Shown here one piece after another: positions 1-8,371 of a stretch of 43,406 bases of DNA. The DNA lies in the NCBI RefSeq assembly GCF_000708885.1, contig NZ_JEOE01000022.1:1-43406 (forward strand). The letters are read 5' to 3'. Each line of letters starts with the position of its first letter. The first letter of the stretch is position 1. The DNA is from Cellulomonas sp. HZM. GTDB taxonomy: Bacteria > Actinomycetota > Actinomycetes > Actinomycetales > Cellulomonadaceae. The position numbers and the translations under genes are program-made. The notes beneath the pieces are model-generated. The model was not told the DNA's origin. It did not search any database and saw only the letters and a list, made by a program, of their open reading frames with translations.

Positions 1-2538
1 ACGTGCACGAGCGGCAGGCCGTGCTCACGGGCCCGGGCACGGCCGAGGGGCCCCAGGCGCGGGTCGCGCCCGGGGCCCGCCCGCCCCCCGGGGCCCGCCC
101 CCCCCCGGCCCCCCCCCGCCCCCCCGCCGCCCCCCCCCCCCCCCCCCCCGGGGCGCCGCCCCCGCCCCCCCCCCTCTTGCTTGGAGACCCCCGTGTCCGC
201 CTCCGTCGCGGCCGCACCCGCCGGTCGCGGCGGGGCGGCGGGGGCTGCCCGCGTCGTAGGGCACGGGGGCACCGCGTCCGGCGCACGCGACCTCGGGACG
301 GACGCGCGCGGCGGATGGACGGCGTCTGCCGCCGCCGCGCACGCCGGCGCGCCCGAGCCGCAGGTCTCGTCGCCCGTCGCGCCGGGTGCGCACGCTCCGC
401 GTGACGCCGTGTCGGCGCCCGCCTCCGTGCCGACCGGGCGGTCCTCGATCGGGACCGGGCCTGCGGCGTCCGGGCTCGCAGGGTCGGGGCTCGCAGGGTC
501 GGGGCTCGTCGGGTCAGGGCTCGTCGGGCAGGGGCTCGTCGGGCGTGGTGCCGAGCCGACGACCGCCGCCGACCAGCCCGCCGCGCTGCCCACGAGCAGC
601 GGGCGTGGGCTCGCGGGGGCCGTGCGGCGCGCCCTCGGGCGGTCGCTCCCCGCGGCGCACGCGAGCACGGGTGACCCGACCGCACGCGTGCGACGGCTCG
701 TCGCGCCGTCCGCACCCGCCGTCGCGGCGCTCCGGACCCCCGAGGGGTCGACGACCGCGCCGCTCGCGACGAGCACCGCGACACGGTCCTCGTCCGCCGC
801 GCGGGCGGGGACCGCCACGTCGTCGCCGGCCGTGCCGCACGCGGTCGCGACGACCCCGGGGCCGGGCGCGCCCGCCCAGTCGTCGGCCGCTGCCTCACCT
901 GCGTCGTCGCCGCCCGCGTCGTCGCCACCTGCCCCGTCGTCGTCGATCGCGTCGTCGGTCGCGTCGTCGGGGCTCTCGTCACCGGGTGCCACCACGCCCG
1001 CGGGAGCGCCGACGACGGCGACGGACGGGGCCACGACGAACGCGGCTGCGGACGGGGCGACGACGAGCCCCGCGCGGCTCGTGCCGGACGCCGCCGACCG
1101 CACCACCGCCGCGAGCGGCCCACCCGCCGCGGTACGCGCCGCATCCCCGGCCGCGAGCCCGAACGCGACCGCACCCGCCGGTGCTCCGGCCTCGCGGCTC
1201 ACGCGCGACGGCACACCTGCCGCACCGCCGCTGCGCCGGCTCACGCTCTCGTCGTCGCGCGCGGACGCCCTGCCGGGTGCGGGCCACCGTCGCGCGGGCG
1301 ACCGCCCCGCGTGGTCGGACGACGCCCGCCGCGCGATGGGCATCGAGCACGCGACGGTGCGGCGTGCGACGGCGCGGCGGCTGACCTCGCCCACGGCTCC
1401 CGCCACGTCCACGACGATCCGCGCGGCTGCACACGCCGGCACCCCGGCGCCCTCCGCGGCGATGGTCGCGCACCTCGGTGCGTCGCCGCAGGCCGCCGGG
1501 GACCGGCCGCTCACGGCGACGGCCTCCGGGCCCACCGGCGGCGCCCGCCGCACCCCTCAGCTCCCGACGCAGGGCCCCGTGACGGTGCCCGGAATCGCTG
1601 CCGCACCCGCTCCGTCGGCACCCTCGCTGACCGCCACCGCTCGCTGGGAGCGCCCGGCGCCGGCCGCGCACGGCGCCCCCGGGTCGGCGCTCGCGCTCAT
1701 GTCGTCGGTGCCGATCCGCCCCGCGTCCGGCGCGTCGGCCGCTCCCTCGCCCGCGAACCTCGGCGCCCGTGCGGTCGCCGGCCAGCGCGAGCGCGCCGGC
1801 GCGCAGGGCGGCGGCCACGGCTCGACGCGCGCCGGGGGCTCGGGCGCGGCGCACGGGACGACGGTCCGCCGGTGGCTCGCGGGAACGGTGCCGGGCGCGC
1901 CCGAGCGCGGGCGACCGCGCCCCGGCGCGGTCTCGCCGCACCCGGCACCGCGGGATGCCTCGCCGGGCAGCCCGGCGGGGGCACCCGGCACAGCAGGGGC
2001 GTCCGGATGGTCGTCAGCCGCTCCCGGTGTCCCGGCCACACCGGTCAGCGCGGCCGGCGCGGCGCAGGCGCCCGCGATGCCGTCGTCGTGGCGCGTCGTC
2101 CCGCCACGCACCGCGGGGCTGCGTCCGGCGTCCGCGCCGACGATCGGCGCGGCTCGCTCCGCCGTCACGGCCGGCACGTCCCCCGGCCCCGCCGCGACGC
2201 CACCGGTACCCGCGTCCGCGGGTGCCATGACGCCCGCCGCCGCGATGGCAGCGGCTGCCGCCGCAGCGAGCGGCCCCTCGTCGTCCCAGCCCGCACGCCC
2301 GGGAGGCCCCATGTCCTTCGTCACTCCCGCGCTCGCGGCGCCCGTGCACGCCGACGAGGCGCAGCCCGGGGCAGCCGCGCAGGCGGCGATCGTCGCCGCG
2401 GTCGAGGAGCGCATGCTCGCGTGGTTCGGCAGGTGGCAGGACGAGGAGCTCGACGAGCGCGTGCTGCTGCTCGTCGAGCGCCGCCTGCAGGAGGAGACCG
2501 AGCGGCGCTCGTGGCGCCGCGGCACGGAGGTGTTCTGA
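1..2538 (+). CDS. Ala/Pro/Ser/Thr-rich eCIS-associated protein at the Afp6 position (5' end outside window)
   Basis: I do not recognise a named family. The reading frame is open to the left edge, so the gene is partial; the first usable start inside it is TTG at 181. Most of the product is low-complexity Ala, Pro, Ser, Thr and Gly without predicted globular order, including five near-perfect GLAG/GLVG-type pentapeptides at 469-543. Only the last ~60 residues look folded: an amphipathic, acidic helix (VEERMLAWFGRW, then ELDERVLLLVERRL) that probably interacts with another particle component. The stop overlaps the ATG of the LysM tube protein by one base, so it belongs to the eCIS operon. Upstream of the poly-C run at 130-149, reading frame 3 has perfect G/C third positions whereas frame 1 does not, so a homopolymer length error probably hides the true junction. 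A disordered tether or assembly protein is inference. Confidence 0.7.
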   Translation, partial: TCTSGRPCSRARARPRGPRRGSRPGPARPPGPAPPRPPPAPPPPPPPPPPGRRPRPPPSCLETPVSASVAAAPAGRGGAAGAARVVGHGGTASGARDLGTDARGGWTASAAAAHAGAPEPQVSSPVAPGAHAPRDAVSAPASVPTGRSSIGTGPAASGLAGSGLAGSGLVGSGLVGQGLVGRGAEPTTAADQPAALPTSSGRGLAGAVRRALGRSLPAAHASTGDPTARVRRLVAPSAPAVAALRTPEGSTTAPLATSTATRSSSAARAGTATSSPAVPHAVATTPGPGAPAQSSAAASPASSPPASSPPAPSSSIASSVASSGLSSPGATTPAGAPTTATDGATTNAAADGATTSPARLVPDAADRTTAASGPPAAVRAASPAASPNATAPAGAPASRLTRDGTPAAPPLRRLTLSSSRADALPGAGHRRAGDRPAWSDDARRAMGIEHATVRRATARRLTSPTAPATSTTIRAAAHAGTPAPSAAMVAHLGASPQAAGDRPLTATASGPTGGARRTPQLPTQGPVTVPGIAAAPAPSAPSLTATARWERPAPAAHGAPGSALALMSSVPIRPASGASAAPSPANLGARAVAGQRERAGAQGGGHGSTRAGGSGAAHGTTVRRWLAGTVPGAPERGRPRPGAVSPHPAPRDASPGSPAGAPGTAGASGWSSAAPGVPATPVSAAGAAQAPAMPSSWRVVPPRTAGLRPASAPTIGAARSAVTAGTSPGPAATPPVPASAGAMTPAAAMAAAAAAASGPSSSQPARPGGPMSFVTPALAAPVHADEAQPGAAAQAAIVAAVEERMLAWFGRWQDEELDERVLLLVERRLQEETERRSWRRGTEVF
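130..149. repeat. 20-base poly-C homopolymer in a C-rich block
   Basis: Positions 60-178 are almost entirely C with scattered G, culminating in 20 consecutive C at 130-149. Such runs are prone to length errors, and the apparent coding frame changes across it (frame 3 before, frame 1 after). It may encode a Pro-rich stretch or be an assembly-edge artefact. Confidence 0.8.
469..543 (+). repeat. 15-bp tandem repeat, five copies
   Basis: Five consecutive 15-base units encode SGLAG, SGLAG, SGLVG, SGLVG, QGLVG within the first open reading frame. The codons are nearly identical between copies, which points to recent slippage rather than old divergence. Confidence 0.8.
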
Positions 2539-3194
2539 TGACCGGCGTCGAGAAGGCGTTCCTCGAGATCGAGGGCGGCCAGCGGGTGCCCTGCCTGTTC
2601 AACCCGTCCGAGCTGCAGCTCACGCGCTCGAACTCGTGGGCGGGCGTGCCGATGCCAGGCCGCGGCGTCCCGCGCCTGCGGTACACGGGCGCGGTGTCGG
2701 GCGTGCTCAAGGTGGACCTGTTCTTCGACACGACGAGCGACGGCACGGACGTCACGGCGCACACGGGCAAGATCGTCGCGCTCATGGACGTGGACCCGAA
2801 GCTGCCGGGTTCCGACGAGGCGAGCCACAACCTGCGCCCCCCGTACGTGACGTTCCACTGGGGCGACCTGCACTCGTTCAAGGCCGTCGTCACCGACCTC
2901 GACCTGACGTTCACGTACTTCTCCGGCACCGGCACGCCGCTGCGTGCGACCGCCGCGCTGACGCTGCGCCAGTACGAGGAGTCGCAGGCGTTCGGACGGC
3001 AGAACCCCACGTCGGGCACGCCTCGTCCGCACCGTGTGCACCGCGTGCAGTCGGGCGAGACGCTCGACCGGATCGCCGCGACGTACTACGGCGACGCGAC
3101 CCGCTGGCGCACGCTCGCCGCCGCGAACGGCATCTCCGACCCGCTCTCGATCCGCCCGGGCTCCCTCATCAGCGTGCCGAGGTCCGACCAGTGA
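2538..3194 (+). CDS. CIS tube/baseplate protein with C-terminal LysM domain (Afp7/Cis7-like)
   Basis: The 218-residue product has two parts. Residues 1 to ~150 match the CIS-tube/gp53-like fold, recognised by the N-terminal CLFNPSELQL-type segment and an LFFDTT strand. Residues ~165-218 form a LysM domain (HRVQSGETLDRIA, then SIRPGSLISVP). In Afp, Pvc and Streptomyces CIS this protein connects the inner tube to the central spike at the baseplate; here LysM acts as a structural module rather than a wall binder. The ATG overlaps the previous stop by one base and the stop overlaps the spike gene start (GTGA), so expression is translationally coupled. Length and order fit the family. Confidence 0.93.
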   Translation: MTGVEKAFLEIEGGQRVPCLFNPSELQLTRSNSWAGVPMPGRGVPRLRYTGAVSGVLKVDLFFDTTSDGTDVTAHTGKIVALMDVDPKLPGSDEASHNLRPPYVTFHWGDLHSFKAVVTDLDLTFTYFSGTGTPLRATAALTLRQYEESQAFGRQNPTSGTPRPHRVHRVQSGETLDRIAATYYGDATRWRTLAAANGISDPLSIRPGSLISVPRSDQ

Positions 3195-4948
3195 CGGTGC
3201 GCAACGAGCTCACGATGACCTGGCCGCGGATCACCGTGGCCGGCCAGGAGCTGCAGGAGAAGTGGCTCGACCGCCTCGTCGAGCTGCGCGTGCACCACGG
3301 TCTGCGCAGCATCGGGCGCGCGACGCTCACGTTCACCGACCCCGGGTACGAGCTCGCGCAGGACTCGGCGCTCGCGGTCGGGGCTCGCGTGTCGGTCGCG
3401 TCCGCGGTCCGCTCGTCGGACGTGCTGCACGCAGGCACGGTGACGTCGGTCGAGACCGAGCTCGCGCCGCGCGACGGCGTGCGGCTCGTCGTGACCGTCG
3501 ACGACAAGGCGCTCGAGATGACGCGCTCGTCGGGCGCCGCGACGTACCACGAGACCACGCTGAGCGCGCTCGTCACGACGCTCGCCCAGGAGTGCGGCCT
3601 GCGTGCGACCGTGAGCGGTCTGCCCGCGACGACCGTGCCGTTCCTGCTCCGCAACGACACGCCGCTGGGGCTGGTCGACGAGATCGCGACGCGCTACGGC
3701 TGCGACTGGGTGGTCGAGGGCGACGCGCTGCTGGTGTGGGCGGCCGCGACCGCGAACGCGCCGGACGCCGGCACGGTCACGCTCACCACGCAGCGGGACC
3801 TGCTCGCGCTGTCCGTGCGCCAGGTGAGCGACGCGCCCACCGAGGTCCACGTGCGTGGCTGGGACCCCGCGGCGCAGGAGGCGGTCTCCGCCACCGCGAC
3901 GTCGCCCGACGCGCGCTCGGGCCGCGCCCCGGCGACGCCGAGCGGCAAGAAGTTCGTGCGCACCGAGGCGCACGTCGGCGCGTCGACGCAGGAGGAGGCG
4001 AAGCTGCTCGCGCAGGGCCTCGCGGCGCGCACCGGGCGGATGGTCGCGCGCGGCCGCGCGCTGTTCACGCCCGCGCTGACCGTGGGCGGCACCGTCACGA
4101 TCGCCGACGCCGGGCCGACGAGCGGCGCGTACTACGTGCGCGAGGTGACGCACGTGGTCGACGCGAGCGGCTCGCGCACGTCGTTCGTCGCGGGCGACCG
4201 CGACCCCGTGCGCCTGGCCGACCCCTGGACGCAGGACCCCGCCCCCAGCTTCCGGCGCTCCGGGCTCGCGGTGGGCGTCGTCGACAACCTCCAGGACCCC
4301 GGCGCGCTCGGGCGCGTGAGCGTGTCGCTCAGCACCGCGTCCGACGAGGCGAAGTCCGCGTGGGCGCGGGTCCTGCAGCCCGGCGCCGGCAACGGGCGCG
4401 GGCACGTCTTCCTGCCCGACGTGGGCGACGAGGTGCTCGTCGGGTTCGAGAACGACGACGTGTCCCGCCCGGTGGTGCTCGGCGGGCTGTACGGGCAGCG
4501 GTCCAAGCCGAGCCGGGCGGTGGTCGACGGCAACGGCAAGCTCGTCGCGCACGTCATCTCGACGCGCAGCGGGCACGTCGTCGAGCTCAGCGAGGGCGAG
4601 GCGGAGGGCGAGCAGCACATCCTGCTCAAGCTCGCGAGCGGCGCACAGCTGCGCGTCGGCAAGGACGAGGTGTCCCTGTCCGCACCGGACGGCGTCCCGC
4701 TCAGGCTCAGCAGCGGGGGTGCGTCGATCACGTTCGACGGGAACGGCAAGATCACCCTCGACGCGAGCGAGCTCGCCGTCTCGACCAAGCAGGCCACGAC
4801 GATCTCGGCGCAGGGCGACGTCTCGATCACCGCGGTCAAGGGGTTCCAGGCGAAGGGCACGACCGCCACGCTGAAGGCCGATGCGAAGGGCAGCGTCGAG
4901 GCGTCCGGCATCCTCGAGGTCAAGGGAGCGATGGTGAAGATCAACTGA
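3191..4948 (+). CDS. VgrG-like central spike protein (Afp8/Cis8-like)
   Basis: The product is 585 residues from the GTG that overlaps the preceding stop. Residues 1 to ~340 resemble the phage gpD/gp27 hub domain. From residue ~357 a gp5-type OB fold begins (GVVDNLQDPGALGRV, then FLPDVGDEVLVGFENDD, and PVVLGGLY), which is diagnostic for VgrG/Afp8. The C-terminal ~130 residues are a strand-rich repetitive needle (GNGKITLDAS, TISAQGDVSI) ending in LEVKGAMVKIN. It would form the trimeric spike at the baseplate centre, capped by a PAAR-like tip; the likely tip is encoded at 25920-26306. There is no C-terminal effector extension. Neighbouring gp25 and gpJ genes and the high-GC Gram-positive context favour eCIS over type VI secretion. 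Confidence 0.95.
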   Translation: MTVRNELTMTWPRITVAGQELQEKWLDRLVELRVHHGLRSIGRATLTFTDPGYELAQDSALAVGARVSVASAVRSSDVLHAGTVTSVETELAPRDGVRLVVTVDDKALEMTRSSGAATYHETTLSALVTTLAQECGLRATVSGLPATTVPFLLRNDTPLGLVDEIATRYGCDWVVEGDALLVWAAATANAPDAGTVTLTTQRDLLALSVRQVSDAPTEVHVRGWDPAAQEAVSATATSPDARSGRAPATPSGKKFVRTEAHVGASTQEEAKLLAQGLAARTGRMVARGRALFTPALTVGGTVTIADAGPTSGAYYVREVTHVVDASGSRTSFVAGDRDPVRLADPWTQDPAPSFRRSGLAVGVVDNLQDPGALGRVSVSLSTASDEAKSAWARVLQPGAGNGRGHVFLPDVGDEVLVGFENDDVSRPVVLGGLYGQRSKPSRAVVDGNGKLVAHVISTRSGHVVELSEGEAEGEQHILLKLASGAQLRVGKDEVSLSAPDGVPLRLSSGGASITFDGNGKITLDASELAVSTKQATTISAQGDVSITAVKGFQAKGTTATLKADAKGSVEASGILEVKGAMVKIN

Positions 4949-5370
4949 TGTCCGAGACTGCGCTCCCCTCCTCCCCCGACTTCGTCGGCCGCGGTTTCGC
5001 GTGGCCGCTCGGCGTCGACCACACCGGATCCCTCGCGCTCACCGCGCCCGGCGGCGACCTCGAGGACTCGATCCGCGTGGTCCTGCTGACCGCCCCCGGC
5101 GAACGGCTCATGCGCCCCCAGTTCGGGTGCCGCATCTGGGACCTGCTGTTCGAGCCGGTCAACGCCAACCTCATCGGCCTCGTCTCCCAGGCGGTGCGCG
5201 ACGCGCTCGCGCAGTGGGAGCCGCGCATCGTGGTCGAGGACGTCCAGCCGGTCCAGGACGACGACGACGCGGGCCTGGTCCGCATCGCCATCACCTACCG
5301 TGTGCGCGCGACCAACGACCGCCGCAACCTCGTGTACCCGTTCTACGTCATCCCCCGTGAGGACGCCTGA
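4948..5370 (+). CDS. gp25/GPW baseplate wedge protein (Afp9/Cis9-like)
   Basis: The 140-residue product has the gp25-like hallmarks: GRGFAWPL near the N-terminus, EDSIRVVLLTAPGERLMRPQFG in the centre, then a long helix and AITYRVRATNDRRNLVYPF at the end. gp25 proteins nucleate sheath polymerisation at the baseplate in T4, T6SS (TssE) and eCIS. Start and stop overlap both neighbours by one base (TGATG), so the gene is tightly coupled between spike and gpJ genes. Length is normal for the family, with no oddities. Confidence 0.95.
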   Translation: MSETALPSSPDFVGRGFAWPLGVDHTGSLALTAPGGDLEDSIRVVLLTAPGERLMRPQFGCRIWDLLFEPVNANLIGLVSQAVRDALAQWEPRIVVEDVQPVQDDDDAGLVRIAITYRVRATNDRRNLVYPFYVIPREDA

Positions 5371-7307
5371 TGCCGCTCGACCCGCCGCACCTCGACGACC
5401 GCTCCTTCCAGGACATCGTCGACGAGACCAAGCGGCTCATCCCCCGCTTCACGCCGGAGTGGACCAACCACAACGTCTCCGACCCCGGCGTCGCGCTCGT
5501 CGAGCTGTTCGCGTGGATGTCGGAGATGGTGCTGTTCCGCGTGAACCAGGTGCCGGACCGGATGTTCGTGCACTTCCTCAACCTCGTCGGGATCGAGCCG
5601 TTCCCCCCGAGCGTCGCGCACGCGGACCTGACGTTCTGGCTCTCGGCCCCGGCCGAGCGGCCCGTGCGCGTGCCCGCGGGCACGCAGGTGGCGACCGTCG
5701 GCGAGGAGCCCGTGGTGTTCTCCACGTCGGCCGAGGCCGTGGTGTCGCCGCCCGACCTGGTCGCGGCGCTGGCCGGCACCGCGCAGGGCCAGCTGCACGA
5801 CGTGTGGGAGGACCTCACCGTCCCCGGCGCCTCCGCGCTGTGCTTCCCGTCGGACCCGGTCACTCCCGGGGACGCGCTGCACCTCGGGACACGCGCGTCG
5901 CTCGCCGGGTACGCCGTCCGGCTCGAGCTCGCCGCGCGCGCCGAGGGCATCGGCGTCGACCCGCGCAACCCCCCGCTCGCGTGGGAGGCGTGGGACGGCG
6001 AGGCCTGGGTCGCGTGCCAGGTGGAGTCCGACGGCACGGGCGGGCTCAACAAGTCCGGCTCGGTGGTGCTGCTGGTCCCGCAGCGGCACGAGCCGCTCGT
6101 GCTCGGCGGGGAGCTCGCGCACTGGGTCCGGGTGCGCCTGACCCGCCCGCAGCCGGGGCAGCCGACCTTCCAGGCGTCGCCGCGGATCTCGTCGGCCTCG
6201 CTGCAGGCCGTCGGGGTCACGGTCCCCGCGGAGCACGCGACGACGACGCCCGCGGAGCTGCTCGGGCACTCGACCGGCTCGCCGGGGCAGGTCTTCGCGG
6301 TGTCCGTGGCGCCCGTCGCCGCGCGGCGCGAGGGCGAGGAGGTCGTCGTCGTCGACCGCGGTCGCGCGCAGGCCTGGCAGGAGGTCGAGGACTTCGCGTC
6401 CTCCGGGCCGGGAGACCGGCACGTGGTGTGGGACTCGACCACCGGCGAGGTGCGGTTCGGCCCCGCCATCCGCCACCCCGACGGCATCGTGCGCCAGCAC
6501 GGCGCGGTGCCGGCCGACGGCGCCGAGGTGCGCGTCACGGCCTACCGCACGGGCGGCGGCGCGCGAGGCAACGTCGGCGCGCGCACGCTCGTCGCGCTGC
6601 GCAGCGGCGTGCCGTTCGTCGCGTCCGTGACCAACGCGCGCGCCGCGACCGGGGGCGTCGACGCCGAGTCGGTCGCCGAGGCGAAGCTGCGCGGCCCGCT
6701 CACGCTGCGCACGGGCCAGCGTGCCGTGACGGCGTCCGACTTCGAGGCGATCACCCGGCAGGCGTCGGTCGAGGTCGCGCGCGCCCGGTGCCTGCCCGCG
6801 AGCCGCAGCGGCTCCTCGACCGTGCGCGTGCTCGTCGTCCCCGCGCTGCGCACCGACCCGCGCGCGCACCGCATCGACGACTTCGCGCTGTCCCCCGAGC
6901 TGTTCGACGCCGTCGCGGGGGCGCTCGACGAGCGGCGCACCGTGGGCGTCGCGGTCGAGGTCGGCACGCCGTACTACCAGGGCGTGAGCGTCGCTGCGCT
7001 CGTGCGCTCGCTCCCGGGCCGCCCCGCCGCGATGGTCCGCCAGCGCATCTCCGACGCGCTCACGCGGTTCATCCACCCCCTCACGGGTGGCCCCGACGGG
7101 GGCGGCTGGCCGTTCGACGCGCCGCTCACCGCGACCGCGGCCGCGCAGGTGGTCGAGGGCATCGACGGCGTGCTCGCGGTCGACGAGCTGCAGCTGTTCG
7201 AGTACGACCTGCGCACCGGCCGGCGCATCGGCGGCGGGCGCGAGCAGATCGCGCTGTCCGACAACGCGCTGTTCCTCTCGGCGGACCACCGGGTCGTCGT
7301 GCGATGA
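5370..7307 (+). CDS. Baseplate protein J-like (Afp11/Cis11-like)
   Basis: The 645-residue protein begins with the conserved baseplate-assembly segment (LDDRSFQDIVDE, then PEWTNHNVSDPGVALVELFAWM), followed by a beta-rich middle section and a C-terminal gpJ-like region (GNVGARTLVAL, then LTLRTGQRAVTASDFEAI). In contractile systems it is the main wedge component linking gp25 with the tail-I protein. It is shorter than Afp11 itself but in the range of actinobacterial homologues. The ATG overlaps the gp25 stop by one base and the stop overlaps the next start. Confidence 0.93.
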   Translation: MPLDPPHLDDRSFQDIVDETKRLIPRFTPEWTNHNVSDPGVALVELFAWMSEMVLFRVNQVPDRMFVHFLNLVGIEPFPPSVAHADLTFWLSAPAERPVRVPAGTQVATVGEEPVVFSTSAEAVVSPPDLVAALAGTAQGQLHDVWEDLTVPGASALCFPSDPVTPGDALHLGTRASLAGYAVRLELAARAEGIGVDPRNPPLAWEAWDGEAWVACQVESDGTGGLNKSGSVVLLVPQRHEPLVLGGELAHWVRVRLTRPQPGQPTFQASPRISSASLQAVGVTVPAEHATTTPAELLGHSTGSPGQVFAVSVAPVAARREGEEVVVVDRGRAQAWQEVEDFASSGPGDRHVVWDSTTGEVRFGPAIRHPDGIVRQHGAVPADGAEVRVTAYRTGGGARGNVGARTLVALRSGVPFVASVTNARAATGGVDAESVAEAKLRGPLTLRTGQRAVTASDFEAITRQASVEVARARCLPASRSGSSTVRVLVVPALRTDPRAHRIDDFALSPELFDAVAGALDERRTVGVAVEVGTPYYQGVSVAALVRSLPGRPAAMVRQRISDALTRFIHPLTGGPDGGGWPFDAPLTATAAAQVVEGIDGVLAVDELQLFEYDLRTGRRIGGGREQIALSDNALFLSADHRVVVR

Positions 7308-7858
7308 CCGGCCGCGCCCCCGACTGGCTGCTGCGCCAGCTCCCGCACGGGATGCTCGCGGAGGACTTCTTCGTGCGGTTCGTCTCGATCTTCCAGGCGC
7401 AGGCCGAGACGCTGCTGCAGCACGCCGACAACCTGCCCCACCTGGCCGACCCCGACCTCACGCCGCCCGCGATGGTGCGCGAGATGGGCCGCTGGCTGGG
7501 GCTCGAGGGCATCGACGCGTCGTACCCCGAGGCCGCGCAGCGCCAGATCCTGCGGACCGCGTCGGCCACGCTGCAGTGGCGCGGCACGCTCGCGGGCCTG
7601 CGACGCCTCGTCGAGCTGTACTCGGACGGGCCCGTGCGGGTCTCCGAGAGCGGAGGCGTGTTCGCCGAGGGCGAGGCGCCCGACGACGTCGCATGGGTCG
7701 TGGTCGAGACGGCGTCGACCGGTCCGCTGTCCGAGGCGGACCTCGTCGCGCTCGTGCTCGACGAGATCCCCGCGCACGTGCACGCCGAGGTCCGCGTCGC
7801 GGGCCGAGTCGTGTGGCCGCAGCAGGCACAGGAGCACGAGAGCGAGCTCGCGTCATGA
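7304..7858 (+). CDS. Phage tail protein I-like baseplate component (Afp12/Cis12-like)
   Basis: The product is 184 residues and begins with a hydrophobic helix (DWLLRQLPHGML). It contains the tail-protein-I signature in the middle: a WLGLEG segment, then RQILRTASATLQWRGTLAGL and LVELY. The C-terminal half is a small strand-rich domain ending in a charged tail. It forms the second wedge component with gpJ. The start overlaps the gpJ stop by four bases (ATGA) and the stop overlaps the zinc-ribbon gene by four bases. Afp12 is much longer, but short versions are usual in actinobacterial loci. Confidence 0.9.
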   Translation: MTGRAPDWLLRQLPHGMLAEDFFVRFVSIFQAQAETLLQHADNLPHLADPDLTPPAMVREMGRWLGLEGIDASYPEAAQRQILRTASATLQWRGTLAGLRRLVELYSDGPVRVSESGGVFAEGEAPDDVAWVVVETASTGPLSEADLVALVLDEIPAHVHAEVRVAGRVVWPQQAQEHESELAS

Positions 7859-8355
7859 CGGACCTCCAGCACGGCACCCCCGGCACGAGCAGCACGAGCG
7901 GCACCGACGACGCCGCGACCCTCGCCGTCACGTGCCCCGAGTGCGGCACGGTCACGCGCGTGCGCGCCGACCGCCGGCTCGCGAGCGACTTCTGCCCGTC
8001 GTGCGACTACCCGCTGTTCTGGGCGCGGCCGTCCGCCGGTCCCGCCGTCGACGAGCAGGGCGACGACGCCCGCTGGCGCGCACCGGGCACGAGCGGGACC
8101 TTCGCGGCCGCGCCCCTGGCGTGCCCCGCGTGCGCCGAGCTCAACGTCGCGACCGCCGCGGTGTGCGTGCGGTGCGGCGCGAGCATGACACCGCCGCCCC
8201 CGGTGGTCGTCGCGCCTCCGCCGCCCGCGCCCGTCGTCGTGGTGCAGGCGCCGCCCGAGCAGATCCCGTGCCGGCACTGGCCGACCGGGTGGGTGATCGT
8301 CGTGACGGCGGCCGTGACCGCCGCCGTCACGCTCGCGATCGTCTGGCTCGCCTGA
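7855..8355 (+). CDS. Double zinc-ribbon protein with C-terminal transmembrane anchor
   Basis: The 166-residue protein has two CxxC pairs forming a first ribbon (Cys27/30 and Cys47/50) and two forming a second (Cys90/93 and Cys104/107). A Pro/Val linker (residues ~112-138) follows, then one hydrophobic helix (~145-165) ending at the C-terminus, with no N-terminal signal peptide. This is the architecture of a tail-anchored protein with its zinc domains in the cytoplasm. It is the last gene of the baseplate operon and overlaps the tail-I stop by four bases. Its place in an eCIS operon suggests it touches the particle and holds it at the membrane, or regulates it; that is inference. Proteins with similar zinc ribbons recur next to actinobacterial eCIS loci, but no function is known to me. 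Confidence 0.85.
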   Translation: MTDLQHGTPGTSSTSGTDDAATLAVTCPECGTVTRVRADRRLASDFCPSCDYPLFWARPSAGPAVDEQGDDARWRAPGTSGTFAAAPLACPACAELNVATAAVCVRCGASMTPPPPVVVAPPPPAPVVVVQAPPEQIPCRHWPTGWVIVVTAAVTAAVTLAIVWLA

Positions 8356-8371
8356 CGCCCGTCACGGCGTC
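8354..8371. terminator. Short inverted repeat between convergent operons (weak terminator candidate)
   Basis: A 6-bp stem (GACGCC/GGCGTC) with a 6-base loop spans the stop codons of the converging zinc-ribbon gene and the 2041-residue membrane protein gene, which lie only six bases apart. No T-tract follows in either direction, so this is tentative. Confidence 0.3.

Noticed and set aside
60..178. G-quadruplex/functional repeat at the left edge
   Set aside because: The C-rich block may form such a structure, but at a window edge with a probable length error I would not assign a function.
3191..5370. Type VI secretion system
   Set aside because: VgrG and gp25 occur, but with LysM, DUF4255, AAA+ Afp15-like and DUF4280 genes and no TssJLM/ClpV genes, in a Gram-positive-like genome; eCIS fits better.
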